DNA of 64,000 nt from assembly GCF_000426525.1 (NCBI RefSeq), contig NZ_AUFN01000010.1, positions 496,001 through 560,000 on the forward strand, read 5' to 3'. The notes below the pieces were generated by a model, which worked only from the letters and a program-made list of their open reading frames with translations, searched no databases and was not told the origin of the DNA. Source of the stretch: Nocardioides alkalitolerans DSM 16699 (GTDB lineage: Bacteria > Actinomycetota > Actinomycetes > Propionibacteriales > Nocardioidaceae). Positions 16,332 to 24,062 of the stretch are shown here, in pieces; positions within the stretch are counted from its first letter, which is position 1, and each line of letters opens with the position of its first letter. The position numbers and the translations under genes were made by a program.

Positions 16332-17869
16332 CCAGCCCCACGACCCTCGCCGGCCGACGCGCCGGCGCCTCGCCCGGCCTGCCGCCGCTCGCTCCTCCGG
16401 GACCTCCCGGCCCGCCCGCGCCGGTGGGCCCGGTCGCGGCGCCGGTCACGGCGCCGGTCCTCGCGGCGGGATCGGATCCCGCCGCGACCGCCCACCCGGC
16501 GCACGGACGCCTCGGCCACCGTGCGCGCCGGGTCGCACGGCTCGGCCTGCAGGCCGGTACGACGCTCGTCGCCGCCCTGCCCTTCCTCGCCGTCGGCGGG
16601 TCGCCGGTCGTCGCGCTCGCGGCGGCGGCGGCGTGGCCCGTGTGCCTCCTCGCCGTCGGTCAGGTGGGTGACCCCGTGGCGAGCCGGACCGACGCCGTCG
16701 TGGGCGCGCTGCGGGCGGGCGCGCTGCTCGGGCTGGCGTTCTGGGCGGGTGACGCGCTGCTCCCGCAGGCGGGAGCGAGCCGGCTCCACCTCCTGCTGGT
16801 CACCGCGCTCACGGTCGTCGGGGTGCTGACGGTGCTGCTGCCGACCGGCCGGGGCGCGGCCGCGTCACGCCGCCTGGTGGTGGTCGGCCACGCCGACCAG
16901 GTCGACGACCTGCTCGCCGGGCTCGACGACCGCCACGCGGCCTGGTCGCCGGTGGCGCTCTGCCTCCTCGGCGCGGACACCTCGACCGACCCGGCCCGCA
17001 CCACGCCGCACCCCACCGGCCTCCCCGTCGCCCACGGCCTCGGCGCCGTACCTCTCTCGGCGGCGCACCACGGGGCCGAGGCCGTGCTCGTGCTGCCCGG
17101 TCCGTCGGTGGCCGGGCGCGACCTGCAGCGCCTCGGCTGGGCCCTCGAGGGCAGCGGCACCCCCCTGCTCGTCGGCACCGGCCTGCTCGACGTGGCCGCC
17201 ACCCGGACCCGCGTCACCGAGATCGCCGGGCTCCGCCTCGTGCACGTGCGGCACCGCCCGACGGCGGGTGTCGCGCGGGCGACGAAGGAGCTGCTCGAGC
17301 GCGGCGCGGCGGGCCTCGCCCTGCTCGTGCTCGCGCCCCTGCTCGCCCTCCTCGCGGTCGCGGTGCGGATCGACTCGTCGGGTCCGGCGCTCTTCCGGCA
17401 GGAGCGGGTCGGCCGTGACGGCCGGATCTTCACGATGCTGAAGTTCCGCACCATGCGGCCGGGGGCGGAGACGCTGCAGGGTGCGCTGGTGCTGAGCGAC
17501 CAGGGGGCGGGCGTGCTCTTCAAGGTGCACCGCGACCCGCGGGTGACCGGCGTCGGGCGGATCCTGCGCCGCTGGTCGCTGGACGAGCTGCCCCAGCTCG
17601 TCAACGTCCTGCGGGGCCACATGGCGCTGGTCGGCCCCCGCCCCGCACTGCCCTGCGAGGTGGCCCGCTACGAGTCCGACGCCCATCGCCGTCTCGCCGT
17701 GAAGCCGGGCCTCACGGGCCTCTGGCAGGTCTCCGGCCGCTCCGACCTCTCGTGGAGCGAGACCGTGCGGCTCGACCTGCTCTACACCGACAACTGGTCG
17801 CTCGGCCTCGACCTGCACATCCTGCTGCGTACGGCGGGCGCCGTCCTGGGGCGCCGCGGGGCGTACTGA
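16328..17869 (+). CDS. polyprenyl-phosphate hexose-1-phosphate transferase (WbaP/WcaJ type)
   Basis: 513 residues. Proline/alanine-rich N-terminus (1-55), about four membrane segments (roughly 75-180), a soluble CoA/Rossmann-like domain, then a re-entrant helix near 320-345 and the catalytic bacterial sugar transferase domain to the end. Family motifs seen: FRQERVGRDG, MLKFRTM, RRWSLDELPQL, GPRPALP and KPGLTGLWQVSGRS. It moves a sugar-1-phosphate from a UDP-sugar to undecaprenyl phosphate, the first step of repeat-unit assembly. The C-terminal GAY is usual. The ATG overlaps the LCP stop (ATGA). The N-terminal half is longer and more proline-rich than in E. coli WcaJ. Confidence 0.9.
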   Translation: MTSPTTLAGRRAGASPGLPPLAPPGPPGPPAPVGPVAAPVTAPVLAAGSDPAATAHPAHGRLGHRARRVARLGLQAGTTLVAALPFLAVGGSPVVALAAAAAWPVCLLAVGQVGDPVASRTDAVVGALRAGALLGLAFWAGDALLPQAGASRLHLLLVTALTVVGVLTVLLPTGRGAAASRRLVVVGHADQVDDLLAGLDDRHAAWSPVALCLLGADTSTDPARTTPHPTGLPVAHGLGAVPLSAAHHGAEAVLVLPGPSVAGRDLQRLGWALEGSGTPLLVGTGLLDVAATRTRVTEIAGLRLVHVRHRPTAGVARATKELLERGAAGLALLVLAPLLALLAVAVRIDSSGPALFRQERVGRDGRIFTMLKFRTMRPGAETLQGALVLSDQGAGVLFKVHRDPRVTGVGRILRRWSLDELPQLVNVLRGHMALVGPRPALPCEVARYESDAHRRLAVKPGLTGLWQVSGRSDLSWSETVRLDLLYTDNWSLGLDLHILLRTAGAVLGRRGAY

Positions 17870-18222
17870 GGGGCTCGTCCGGACCGAGGTCGCGCGCCGT
17901 CGGGGCGACGCTGCGGGCTCGGGAGGGTCGCGGTGTCAGCGCCCCGTCTGCCCTGTCACTGACACCGCGACCACACGAGCCCCTCCGGTTGCGGTGTGCG
18001 CGCCCCGTCCTGCCTGTCGCTGACACCGCGACCGGGCGAGCCCCTCCCGTGCGCACAGAAACCGGAGAACACCCCGCCCGGAGGCCTGATACGGCCCTTC
18101 ACACCTCTGTTCTGCGATTCTCGTGCGCACCGCCTCGCCGAGACCCGCGATCCACCCTCCGACACCGCCCGACCGACTTTCGTCGCTGTCCGCACCCTCG
18201 TCCGGCGTGCTCGACTGACGAG
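17870..18222. other. 353-bp intergenic region with two tandem palindromic units
   Basis: No gene is supported here. It holds a 61-bp unit present twice (described separately). A further region about 18048-18140 has the self-complementary octamer GTGCGCAC twice, near 18050 and 18134. A promoter for the membrane protein gene at 18223 should lie in the last 100 bp, but no clear -35/-10 pair stands out. Base composition is slightly less GC-rich than the flanking genes from about 18050 on. Confidence 0.6.
17926..18047. repeat. tandem pair of 61-bp units, each carrying a 47-bp palindromic element
   Basis: Unit 1 (17926-17986) and unit 2 (17987-18047) are direct repeats. In unit 1 the arms GGTCGCGGTGTCAG (17926-17939) and CTGACACCGCGACC (17959-17972) are perfect 14-nt complements around a 19-nt loop. 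In unit 2 the right arm is identical (18020-18033) while the left arm has drifted to GGTTGCGGTG. Each is followed by a conserved tail, CGAGCCCCTCC. The degenerate left arm suggests an older copy. The central GGTGTCA/TGACACC word recurs in the palindromes at 44.7-44.9 kb. Confidence 0.8.
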
Positions 18223-19227
18223 GTGCCCCGCTCCCGCCCGTTCGTCGCCGTCGTCGGCCTGCTGCTCCTCGCACCGGTGTGCGCGGAGTACCTCTCCGCC
18301 TACGACACGTCCACCGGCGACCTCGGGACGCTCCTCGCCGGCTTCCTGGTCCTCGCTCCGCTGTACGGCGCACCCGCCCTCCTGATCCGGGAGGTCGGAC
18401 GCCGCAGCGGGCTCGGCTGGCCGGGTCTCCTGCTGCTCGCGGCCGCGTTCGGCGTCCTCCAGGCGGGGCTGGTCGACCAGAGCGTCTTCGCGGAGGACTA
18501 CCGGAGCATCGCCTACTGGCCGGAGCTCTGGGACCCGACGTACGTCCCCGGCCTCGACCTCTCGGCGTACGCCGCGGTGGCCTTCGTACTCGGCCACGTC
18601 GTGTTCAGCTTCGCCGCGCCGATCCTCCTGGTCGAGGAGCTGTCGGGCCGGCGGGCCGAACCCTGGCTGCGCACGCGGGGCATCGTCGCGGCCTCGGTCG
18701 CGTACGTCGCCGCGGCCGCCCTCGTGCTGGTCGACCACGTCGACACCGAGGGCTGGCAGCTGAGCGGGCCGCAGCTCGTGGGCGTCCTCGTCGTGACGGG
18801 CGTCCTCGTGCTCGCGGCCTTCCGCGTGCGGCGCCCCACGGGCCAGCCCGCGCCCGGCCGCGTGCCGTCGCCGTGGCTCCTGCTGGCGGCGGGGGTCGCC
18901 CTCGAGCTGGGGCTGTCCTGGAGCCTCGTCTGGGTGGCGCTGGTGCCGTTCTGCGTGGCGCTCGTGGCGCTGGGCGTGGGGCTCCACCGGTGGGGGCGAC
19001 GCGCCGGCTGGACCGTGGAGCACGCCCTCCTCCTCGTCGGGGGCGCGCTCGCCACCCGGGCGGTCGGGGGCTTCTTCGGCGAGTCGCTCGGCGACACGCC
19101 GGACTGGGCGAGGCACACCCACAGCACCGTGATGACGGTGCTCGTCGTGACGCTCGTCGTCCTCGCGGTGGCGCACGCCCGCCGTACGACGCCCCGCCCG
19201 GCCCCGGGCAGCGTGGTCGACCGCTGA
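18223..19227 (+). CDS. conserved multi-pass membrane protein of unknown function
   Basis: 334 residues with about eight or nine hydrophobic segments, starting directly with PFVAVVGLLLLAPVCAEYL. A polar loop (QSVFAEDYRSIAYWPELWDPTYVPGLD, residues about 87-113) is likely exposed and could bind a ligand. I do not recognise a named family. The GTG at 18223 is chosen because the hydrophobic sequence begins there; the ribosome-binding site is weak (GACGAG). The gene ends one base before the GTTT of the SigF-type promoter of the next genes, so it is transcribed separately from them. A transport or protease-like role is possible but unsupported. Confidence 0.6.
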   Translation: MPRSRPFVAVVGLLLLAPVCAEYLSAYDTSTGDLGTLLAGFLVLAPLYGAPALLIREVGRRSGLGWPGLLLLAAAFGVLQAGLVDQSVFAEDYRSIAYWPELWDPTYVPGLDLSAYAAVAFVLGHVVFSFAAPILLVEELSGRRAEPWLRTRGIVAASVAYVAAAALVLVDHVDTEGWQLSGPQLVGVLVVTGVLVLAAFRVRRPTGQPAPGRVPSPWLLLAAGVALELGLSWSLVWVALVPFCVALVALGVGLHRWGRRAGWTVEHALLLVGGALATRAVGGFFGESLGDTPDWARHTHSTVMTVLVVTLVVLAVAHARRTTPRPAPGSVVDR

Positions 19228-19253
19228 GTTTCGCCCGGCGGGCCGTCGGGTAT
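19228..19253 (+). promoter_or_regulatory. SigF/SigB-type promoter of the anti-sigma/sigma pair
   Basis: GTTT (19228-19231), a 16-bp spacer and GGGTAT (19248-19253) match the actinobacterial SigF/SigB consensus GTTT-N15-17-GGGTA. It lies about 85 bp before the start of the RsbW-like gene, whose product and the next gene are exactly a SigF-type regulatory pair, so autoregulation is likely. A second, housekeeping-like -10 (TAGGGT, 19295-19300) is closer to the start codon. Confidence 0.75.
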
Positions 19254-19336
19254 CGCCCACCCGGGCCCCGGCCCCTCCCTCCCGGAGGGTCCACTAGGGT
19301 CTGCGTTGTTCCGCGACTTCCACGAAGGACGGCCCC

Positions 19337-19747
19337 ATGCCCGAGCCAGGTCCTGCGACCGCCTCTCCCGCCGGTCGCGCAGACGTCGAGCTGCGGCTGC
19401 CCGCCGACGGCGCCTACGTCTCCGTGCTCCGCACCACCGCGGCCGGTCTCGCCGCCCGTCTCGACTTCACGATCGACGACATCGAGGACCTGCGGATCGC
19501 CGTCGGCGAGGCCACGGCCCTGGCGCTCCCGGAGGCCGACCCCGAGACCGACATGGTCTGCTCCTTCTTCCTGGGCCAGCGGGCGCTGACGGTGGAGGTG
19601 CGCGTCGAGACGAGCACGCCCCCCGAGCCGAACTACGAGAGCTTCGCCTGGCAGGTGCTGAACACGCTGGCGACCTCGGCCGAGGAGACCACCGGCGACG
19701 GGTCGTTCAGCGTCCGCCTGACCGTGGTCTCGGGAACCGACCTCTGA
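19337..19747 (+). CDS. anti-sigma factor, RsbW/SpoIIAB-like ATP-binding protein
   Basis: 136 residues with a GHKL ATPase fold. The N-box is visible as DDIEDLRIAVGEA (about 48-60). The later glycine boxes are weak, as in many Mycobacterium UsfX/RsbW-like proteins. Such proteins bind and hold SigB/SigF-type sigma factors and are released by anti-anti-sigma factors. The ATG at 19337 follows GAAGGACG. The gene ends 1 bp before the sigma factor start, and the pair shares the SigF-type promoter at 19228. No anti-anti-sigma factor is encoded in this window, so the partner that frees the sigma factor must lie elsewhere. Confidence 0.82.
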   Translation: MPEPGPATASPAGRADVELRLPADGAYVSVLRTTAAGLAARLDFTIDDIEDLRIAVGEATALALPEADPETDMVCSFFLGQRALTVEVRVETSTPPEPNYESFAWQVLNTLATSAEETTGDGSFSVRLTVVSGTDL

Positions 19748-19748
19748 G

Positions 19749-20576
19749 ATGACCTCCGGCACCCCTGAACCCGGGACAGGGCCCGAGCAGGAGGTCGACC
19801 GTCGGGCCGCCGGCGTCGAGCTCACACGCCGCCGCAGCGCCGAGCTCTTCCGCGAGCTCCGCGAGGACGACGCGAGCGACGCCGCCCGTACGACGGCACG
19901 CGACGGCCTCGTGCACCTCCACCTCCCCCTCGTCGAGCACTGCGCGCGCCGTTTCCGCAACCGCGGCGAGCCGTTCGAGGACCTCGTGCAGGTCGGCACC
20001 ATCGGCCTCATCAAGTCGATCGACCGGTTCGACACCGAGCGCGGCGTCGAGTTCTCGACGTACGCGACCCCGACGATCATCGGCGAGATCAAGCGCTACT
20101 TCCGCGACAAGGGCTGGGCGATCCGCGTGCCGCGGCGCCTGCAGGAGCTGCGCATGCAGATCAGCTCCACCACCGCGGAGCTGACGCAGACGCTCGGCCG
20201 CTCCCCCACGGTGAGCGAGCTGGCCGTGGCCATCGGCTGCTCGAGCGAGGAGATCGTCGAGGGCATCGAGTCGAGCAACGCCTACTCGACCCTCTCCCTC
20301 GACGCCACCGACAACAACGACGACAGCACCACCACGATGCTCGACGCCATCGGTGTCGAGGACGAGGGCCTCGAGCACGTCGAGGTGCGGGAGTCGCTCA
20401 AGCCGCTCCTCGACCAGCTGGCGCCGCGCGAGAAGAAGATCCTGCTGCTGCGCTTCTTCAAGAACATGACGCAGTCGCAGATCGCCGCCGAGATCGGGGT
20501 CTCGCAGATGCACGTCTCGCGCCTGCTCACCCGGACCCTCGAGCAGCTGCGCGCCAGCCTCGACGAGCAGTCCTGA
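19749..20576 (+). CDS. SigB/SigF-family RNA polymerase sigma factor
   Basis: 275 residues. Regions 2.1-2.4 include EPFEDLVQVGTIGLIKSIDRFD and GVEFSTYATPTIIGEIKRYFRD, region 3 follows, and region 4 ends with the helix-turn-helix TQSQIAAEIGVSQMHVSRLL. The length and the absence of a region 1.1 fit group 3 (SigB/SigF) sigma factors that direct general stress, stationary-phase or developmental genes. It starts 1 bp after the RsbW-like gene, the usual order anti-sigma then sigma, and is expected to recognise its own promoter at 19228. Annotated as SigF-like rather than sigF because several paralogues normally exist in these genomes. Confidence 0.88.
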   Translation: MTSGTPEPGTGPEQEVDRRAAGVELTRRRSAELFRELREDDASDAARTTARDGLVHLHLPLVEHCARRFRNRGEPFEDLVQVGTIGLIKSIDRFDTERGVEFSTYATPTIIGEIKRYFRDKGWAIRVPRRLQELRMQISSTTAELTQTLGRSPTVSELAVAIGCSSEEIVEGIESSNAYSTLSLDATDNNDDSTTTMLDAIGVEDEGLEHVEVRESLKPLLDQLAPREKKILLLRFFKNMTQSQIAAEIGVSQMHVSRLLTRTLEQLRASLDEQS

Positions 20577-20580
20577 ACCG

Positions 20581-20594
20581 ACGCCGTACGGCGT
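20581..20594. terminator. short palindrome between convergent genes, possible terminator
   Basis: ACGCCGTACGGCGT is a perfect 14-bp palindrome just after the sigma factor stop and before the stop of the convergent membrane protein. It is short, lacks a T-run and is followed by a second GC-rich self-complementary stretch (GAGCCCGGGCCC). Its role as a terminator is weak. Confidence 0.35.
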
Positions 20595-20612
20595 GAGCCC
20601 GGGCCCGCCCGT

Positions 20613-21056
20613 CTAGCGGTGGTCCGGGTCCTCGGCGGCGAGCAGCATCCGGGTCGTGGCCGGCGCGAAGAGCCCCGCGAGCGCGACGAACGACACCGCG
20701 GTGAGGGCGATCGCGACGTACGTGAGCGGCGCGTCGCGCATGTTCCACGCGAGGCCGAGGTGCAGCAGCTGGCCCAGCACGAGCGGGGCCCGGGCGGCGA
20801 GCCGGCGCCGCAGCAGCCCGGCGATCGCGAACCCGAGGGCGATCCCGTACGCACCGAGGAACGCCGCCACCGCCACGGCCGTGCCCGACCGCTCGAAGGC
20901 GGCGTACCCCAGCTCGGAGACGGCGTAGCCGACGAACACCAGGGCCTGGGCGCCGACGGCCCCCGCGGCCACGAGCACGGAGCGCGGCAGCGGCGGCGGT
21001 ACGGCGGGCTCGGCGTCGTCGGACGCCGGACCCCCGACGGGATCGGTGGGCTTCAC
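20613..21056 (-). CDS. small four-helix membrane protein of unknown function
   Basis: 147 residues: a polar N-terminus of about 28 residues, then four hydrophobic segments (roughly 29-50, 60-82, 92-106 and 110-132). The GTG at 21056 (VKPTDPVGG) is chosen because a -10-like TAGCCT ends exactly 7 nt upstream, the arrangement of a leaderless transcript. A longer frame to 21179 reads through that promoter and has no ribosome-binding site. Proteins of this size and layout are common next to stress sigma factors in actinobacteria, but I recognise no family and assign no function. Confidence 0.6.
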   Translation of the reverse strand: MKPTDPVGGPASDDAEPAVPPPLPRSVLVAAGAVGAQALVFVGYAVSELGYAAFERSGTAVAVAAFLGAYGIALGFAIAGLLRRRLAARAPLVLGQLLHLGLAWNMRDAPLTYVAIALTAVSFVALAGLFAPATTRMLLAAEDPDHR

Positions 21057-21063
21057 CCGGCCA

Positions 21064-21069
21064 AGGCTA
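21064..21069 (-). promoter_or_regulatory. -10 element of a leaderless transcript
   Basis: TAGCCT on the minus strand, 7 nt before the GTG at 21056. The same TANNNT spacing recurs upstream of several genes in this window. Confidence 0.55.
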
Positions 21070-21304
21070 GGAGACGTCCCCACGGCTGCCTCCCCGACCT
21101 CCCCGGTACGACGGAAGGTGACGTACACGTAACGGTTGTGACACACGAGACGGGGATTCGGGGTTGTGTCGGACCCCACTTGTTGTCAGTGTAGGGATCT
21201 GCGCGTTTGGGCGTGCCTCTCAAGGCTGCCCTCGGCGCTATGAATTTTCTCGAGCCGCACGTGTCTGTGCGTCTTCACCCCTGACGAAAAGGACCCACCC
21301 GATC

Positions 21305-21556
21305 ATGGATTGGCGTCACCGCTCTGCCTGTCTCGACGAGGACCCGGAGCTGTTCTTCCCGATCGGCAACACCGGCCCGGCGATCCTGCAGATCGAGGAG
21401 GCCAAGCAGGTGTGCCGCCGCTGCGACGTGCGCGAGCAGTGTCTCGCGTGGGCCCTCGAGGCCGGCCAGGACCACGGCGTCTGGGGCGGCCTGAGCGAGG
21501 ACGAGCGCCGCGCCCTCAAGCGCCGCAACGCCCGTGCCCGCGTGCGCACCGCCTGA
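21305..21556 (+). CDS. whiB1: WhiB1-type iron-sulfur transcriptional regulator
   Basis: 83 residues. Four cysteines C9, C37, C40 and C46 sit where WhiB1 holds its [4Fe-4S] cluster, followed by the beta-turn GVWGG (58-62) and a basic C-terminus (ALKRRNARARVRTA) that binds DNA. Length and sequence match WhiB1 rather than other Wbl proteins. WhiB1 binds region 4 of the main sigma factor and responds to nitric oxide. The ATG at 21305 follows AAAAGGACC. The divergent histidine kinase next door is the PdtaS homologue, the same neighbour as in M. tuberculosis (Rv3219-Rv3220c). The 248-bp upstream region is AT-richer than its surroundings and likely holds a long regulated leader. Confidence 0.93.
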   Translation: MDWRHRSACLDEDPELFFPIGNTGPAILQIEEAKQVCRRCDVREQCLAWALEAGQDHGVWGGLSEDERRALKRRNARARVRTA

Positions 21557-21574
21557 TCCACCGCTCCTGATCTC

Positions 21575-23041
21575 CTAGTCGACAGGGACGTCGACGACGA
21601 AGCGCGAACCCGCTCCGCGCGGGTTCGCGCCGTACTCCAGCCGGCCCCCGAGCTCCGACTCGACCAGGGTCCGCACGATCGTCAGCCCGAGGCCGCTCCC
21701 CTCCCCCAGGTCGAAGCCGTCCGGCAGCCCCCGTCCGTCGTCCTCGACGACCACCCGCAGCCGGCCGTCCACCACCTCCGCGTGCGTGCGGACCGTCCCG
21801 GAGGCGTCGGGGTCGTCGAGCGCACCGAACCCGTGCTCGGCGGCGTTCTGCAGCAGCTCGGTGACGACCATCGCGAGCGGCGTCGCCACCTCCGACGGGA
21901 TCACGCCGAACCCGCCCTCCCGCTCGACGCGGATGCGACCGGCCCCGGCGACGTCGGTCACCATCCGGCTGAGGCGCTCGACGATCTGGTCGAAGTCGAC
22001 GTTCTCCTCGACGGCCTGGCTCAGCGTCTCGTGCACGATGGCGATCGACCCGACCCGCCGGACCGCCTCGTCGAGCGCCGCCTGCGCCGCGGGCTCGTCG
22101 ATCCGGCGCGCCTGGAGGCGCAGCAGCGCCGCGACGGTCTGCAGGTTGTTCTTCACCCGATGGTGGATCTCGCGGATCGTCGCGTCCTTCGTGACGAGCT
22201 CGCGGTCGCGGCGACGCAGGTCGGTGACGTCGCGCAGCAGGATGAGGGCGCCGACGTGGTCGCCGTACGGGCGCAGCGGCATCGACCGCAGGATGAGCGC
22301 GACGGTGTCGGTCGCGATCTCGGTGTCGCGGTGCGCACGCCCCCCGAGCACGGCCGAGAGCGTCTCCTCGTCGGGGCGGCGCCGCGGCGGCACGAGGCTG
22401 CGCGTGAGGTCGGCGAGGTTGACGCCCACGAGGTCGCCGCGGTGCCCGAGCCGACGGAACACCGACAGCGCGTTGGGGCTGGCGTAGAGCACCCGGCCCG
22501 CGACGTCGACGCGCACGAAGCCGTCGCCCACCCGCGGGGAGTCGGCGTCGGCGCTGCGCTGCCCGGCCACCGGGAAGAGGCCGAGGCCGATCATGCGGGT
22601 GAGGTCCGAGGCGGTCTCGAGGTAGGACAGCTCGAGACGGCTGGGCGTGCGCACGCCGAGCAGGTTGGTGTTGCGGGCCACGATCGCGATCACCCGGCCG
22701 CCGCGCTGCACGGGGATCGTCTCGACCCGCACCGGCACGTCGTCGCGCCACTCCGGGTCGCCCTCGCGCAGCACCTTCCGGTGGCGGTAGGCGCCGTCGA
22801 GCAGCGGTCGCCGCCCGGTGGGCACGAACTCGCCCACGACGTCGTCGACGAGCGCCGTCGGCCCGGTCGTCGGACGCATCTGGGCGACCGCCCAGAACCC
22901 CTTGCCGGCGGCGTCGGGCAGCCACATCACGAGGTCGGCGAAGGACAGGTCGGCCACGATCTGCCAGTCGGCCATGAGCAGCTGGAGCCAGGCGAGGTCG
23001 TCCTCGTCGAGCTCCGTGTGGTCCCGCACCAGGTCACTCAT
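21575..23041 (-). CDS. pdtaS: PdtaS-like cytosolic sensor histidine kinase
   Basis: 488 residues, no membrane segments. GAF domain (about 8-150), PAS domain (about 170-280, beginning GDGFVRVDVAGRVLYASPNA), then a HisKA_2 box with tandem histidines H293-H294 in REIHHRVKNNLQT, and a GHKL ATPase domain (about 385-488) with DDGRGLPDGFDL. Order and motifs match PdtaS of M. tuberculosis, which phosphorylates the RNA-binding response regulator PdtaR; no pdtaR is in this window. Start at ATG 23041 (MSDLVRD), as in relatives; a GTG three codons upstream is possible. Convergent with whiB1. Confidence 0.9.
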   Translation of the reverse strand: MSDLVRDHTELDEDDLAWLQLLMADWQIVADLSFADLVMWLPDAAGKGFWAVAQMRPTTGPTALVDDVVGEFVPTGRRPLLDGAYRHRKVLREGDPEWRDDVPVRVETIPVQRGGRVIAIVARNTNLLGVRTPSRLELSYLETASDLTRMIGLGLFPVAGQRSADADSPRVGDGFVRVDVAGRVLYASPNALSVFRRLGHRGDLVGVNLADLTRSLVPPRRRPDEETLSAVLGGRAHRDTEIATDTVALILRSMPLRPYGDHVGALILLRDVTDLRRRDRELVTKDATIREIHHRVKNNLQTVAALLRLQARRIDEPAAQAALDEAVRRVGSIAIVHETLSQAVEENVDFDQIVERLSRMVTDVAGAGRIRVEREGGFGVIPSEVATPLAMVVTELLQNAAEHGFGALDDPDASGTVRTHAEVVDGRLRVVVEDDGRGLPDGFDLGEGSGLGLTIVRTLVESELGGRLEYGANPRGAGSRFVVDVPVD

Positions 23042-23163
23042 CCACGCCACGGAGCACAGCGTAGGGCGCTGGCCTGCGACGTCGCTCCGCAGCCTCGGAA
23101 CGGCCCTCCGGAGGGTGGGACCACCCGGGCGACCGGCCCCGCCCGGCTGGCAGGATGGGGGCC

Positions 23164-24009
23164 ATGGCTGGGTCGTACTGGAAGCAGGTGATCGACGCGG
23201 GTCTCGGTGTCCCGACCGACCGCCCGCTGGACGACCTGACGGCCGAGCTGATCCACATGCTGGGGTCCGCCGACCCCCGCGAGCGCGACCGCACGGCCTA
23301 CCCGACGCTCGCCACCTGGATCGACCGCGGGGTGTACGACGACCTGCTCCCGGGCCTCGGGGACGGCATCGCCGCCGGGCTCGTCACGGGCATCGGCGAG
23401 GTCGGGACCGACTCCGTGTTCCGCCGCAGCTTCTCCGCGCTGCTGCTGGGCGAGTGCATCGCCCGCGACACCCGTCGGCTGCTCGTGTCGGGCTCCCGCA
23501 TCCTCGACTGGGGCGACCGGCTCGTGGGCTGGTACCTCCGCGAGCGCGACGACCGCGGCTTCGTCGAGGGCAAGGGCTGGGCCCACGCCGTGGCGCACGG
23601 TGCGGACGCCATCGGCATGCTCGCCGAGTCGCCCCACCTCGCGGCCCCCGAGCTCACCGTGCTCCTCGACGTGCTGGCCGACCGCGTGCTGGCCCCCACC
23701 AGCCGGCTCCTCGTCTCGGGCGAGCCCGACCGCATCGCGGAGGCCACGCTGCGGGTGCTGCGCCGCAACGTCCTCCCCCTGACCGTGATCGAGCCGTGGG
23801 TACGACGCGTGGCCGCGCGCGCGACGGCGTACCCCAGCGAGCGCCAGGACCCCTACCTGGTGACGGGCAACCCGGAGTCGTTCCTGCGCGCGCTCCACCT
23901 GCAGCTGGCGCTGGCCCCGAGCCCCCCGCAGATGCGGCCCGACCTGCTGCTCGTGCTCGTCGAGGCGCTCCGGCAGACGAACGCCGGCCTGCGCACCCCG
24001 CCCGCCTGA
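23164..24009 (+). CDS. DUF2785-domain protein
   Basis: 281 residues, predicted all-alpha with no signal peptide. It resembles the DUF2785 family (helical repeat proteins of unknown function): WKQVIDAGLGVPTDRPLDDL at the start, VEGKGWAHAVAHGADA in the middle (about 136-151, the most conserved part), and a leucine-rich C-terminus. The ATG at 23164 is preferred over that at 23155 because CAGGAT ends exactly 7 nt upstream, as in the other leaderless genes here. It is divergent from pdtaS with a 122-bp gap. Function unknown. Confidence 0.75.
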   Translation: MAGSYWKQVIDAGLGVPTDRPLDDLTAELIHMLGSADPRERDRTAYPTLATWIDRGVYDDLLPGLGDGIAAGLVTGIGEVGTDSVFRRSFSALLLGECIARDTRRLLVSGSRILDWGDRLVGWYLRERDDRGFVEGKGWAHAVAHGADAIGMLAESPHLAAPELTVLLDVLADRVLAPTSRLLVSGEPDRIAEATLRVLRRNVLPLTVIEPWVRRVAARATAYPSERQDPYLVTGNPESFLRALHLQLALAPSPPQMRPDLLLVLVEALRQTNAGLRTPPA

Positions 24010-24049
24010 CCCTCTGGCCCAACCCCTGACGCGGTGTCCGACCCATGAG

Positions 24050-24055
24050 TAACCT
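24050..24055 (+). promoter_or_regulatory. -10 element of leaderless ilvG-like transcript
   Basis: TAACCT followed by 7 nt and the ATG at 24063. This spacing puts the transcription start at or next to the start codon and decides against the in-frame ATG at 24045, which would lie upstream of the promoter. Confidence 0.65.
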
Positions 24056-24062
24056 GGGTCAC

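Noticed and set aside
17926..18047. CRISPR-like repeat pair
   Set aside because: Only two units, no spacers of constant length, the repeat itself is palindromic and no cas genes are present.
20613..21179. Extended N-terminus of the small membrane protein up to 21179
   Set aside because: The extension is polar, lacks a ribosome-binding site and runs through the likely promoter of the GTG start at 21056.
21120..21200. CRP site upstream of whiB1, as in M. tuberculosis
   Set aside because: Only half-sites (TGTGA) are visible; no second half at the right spacing was found.
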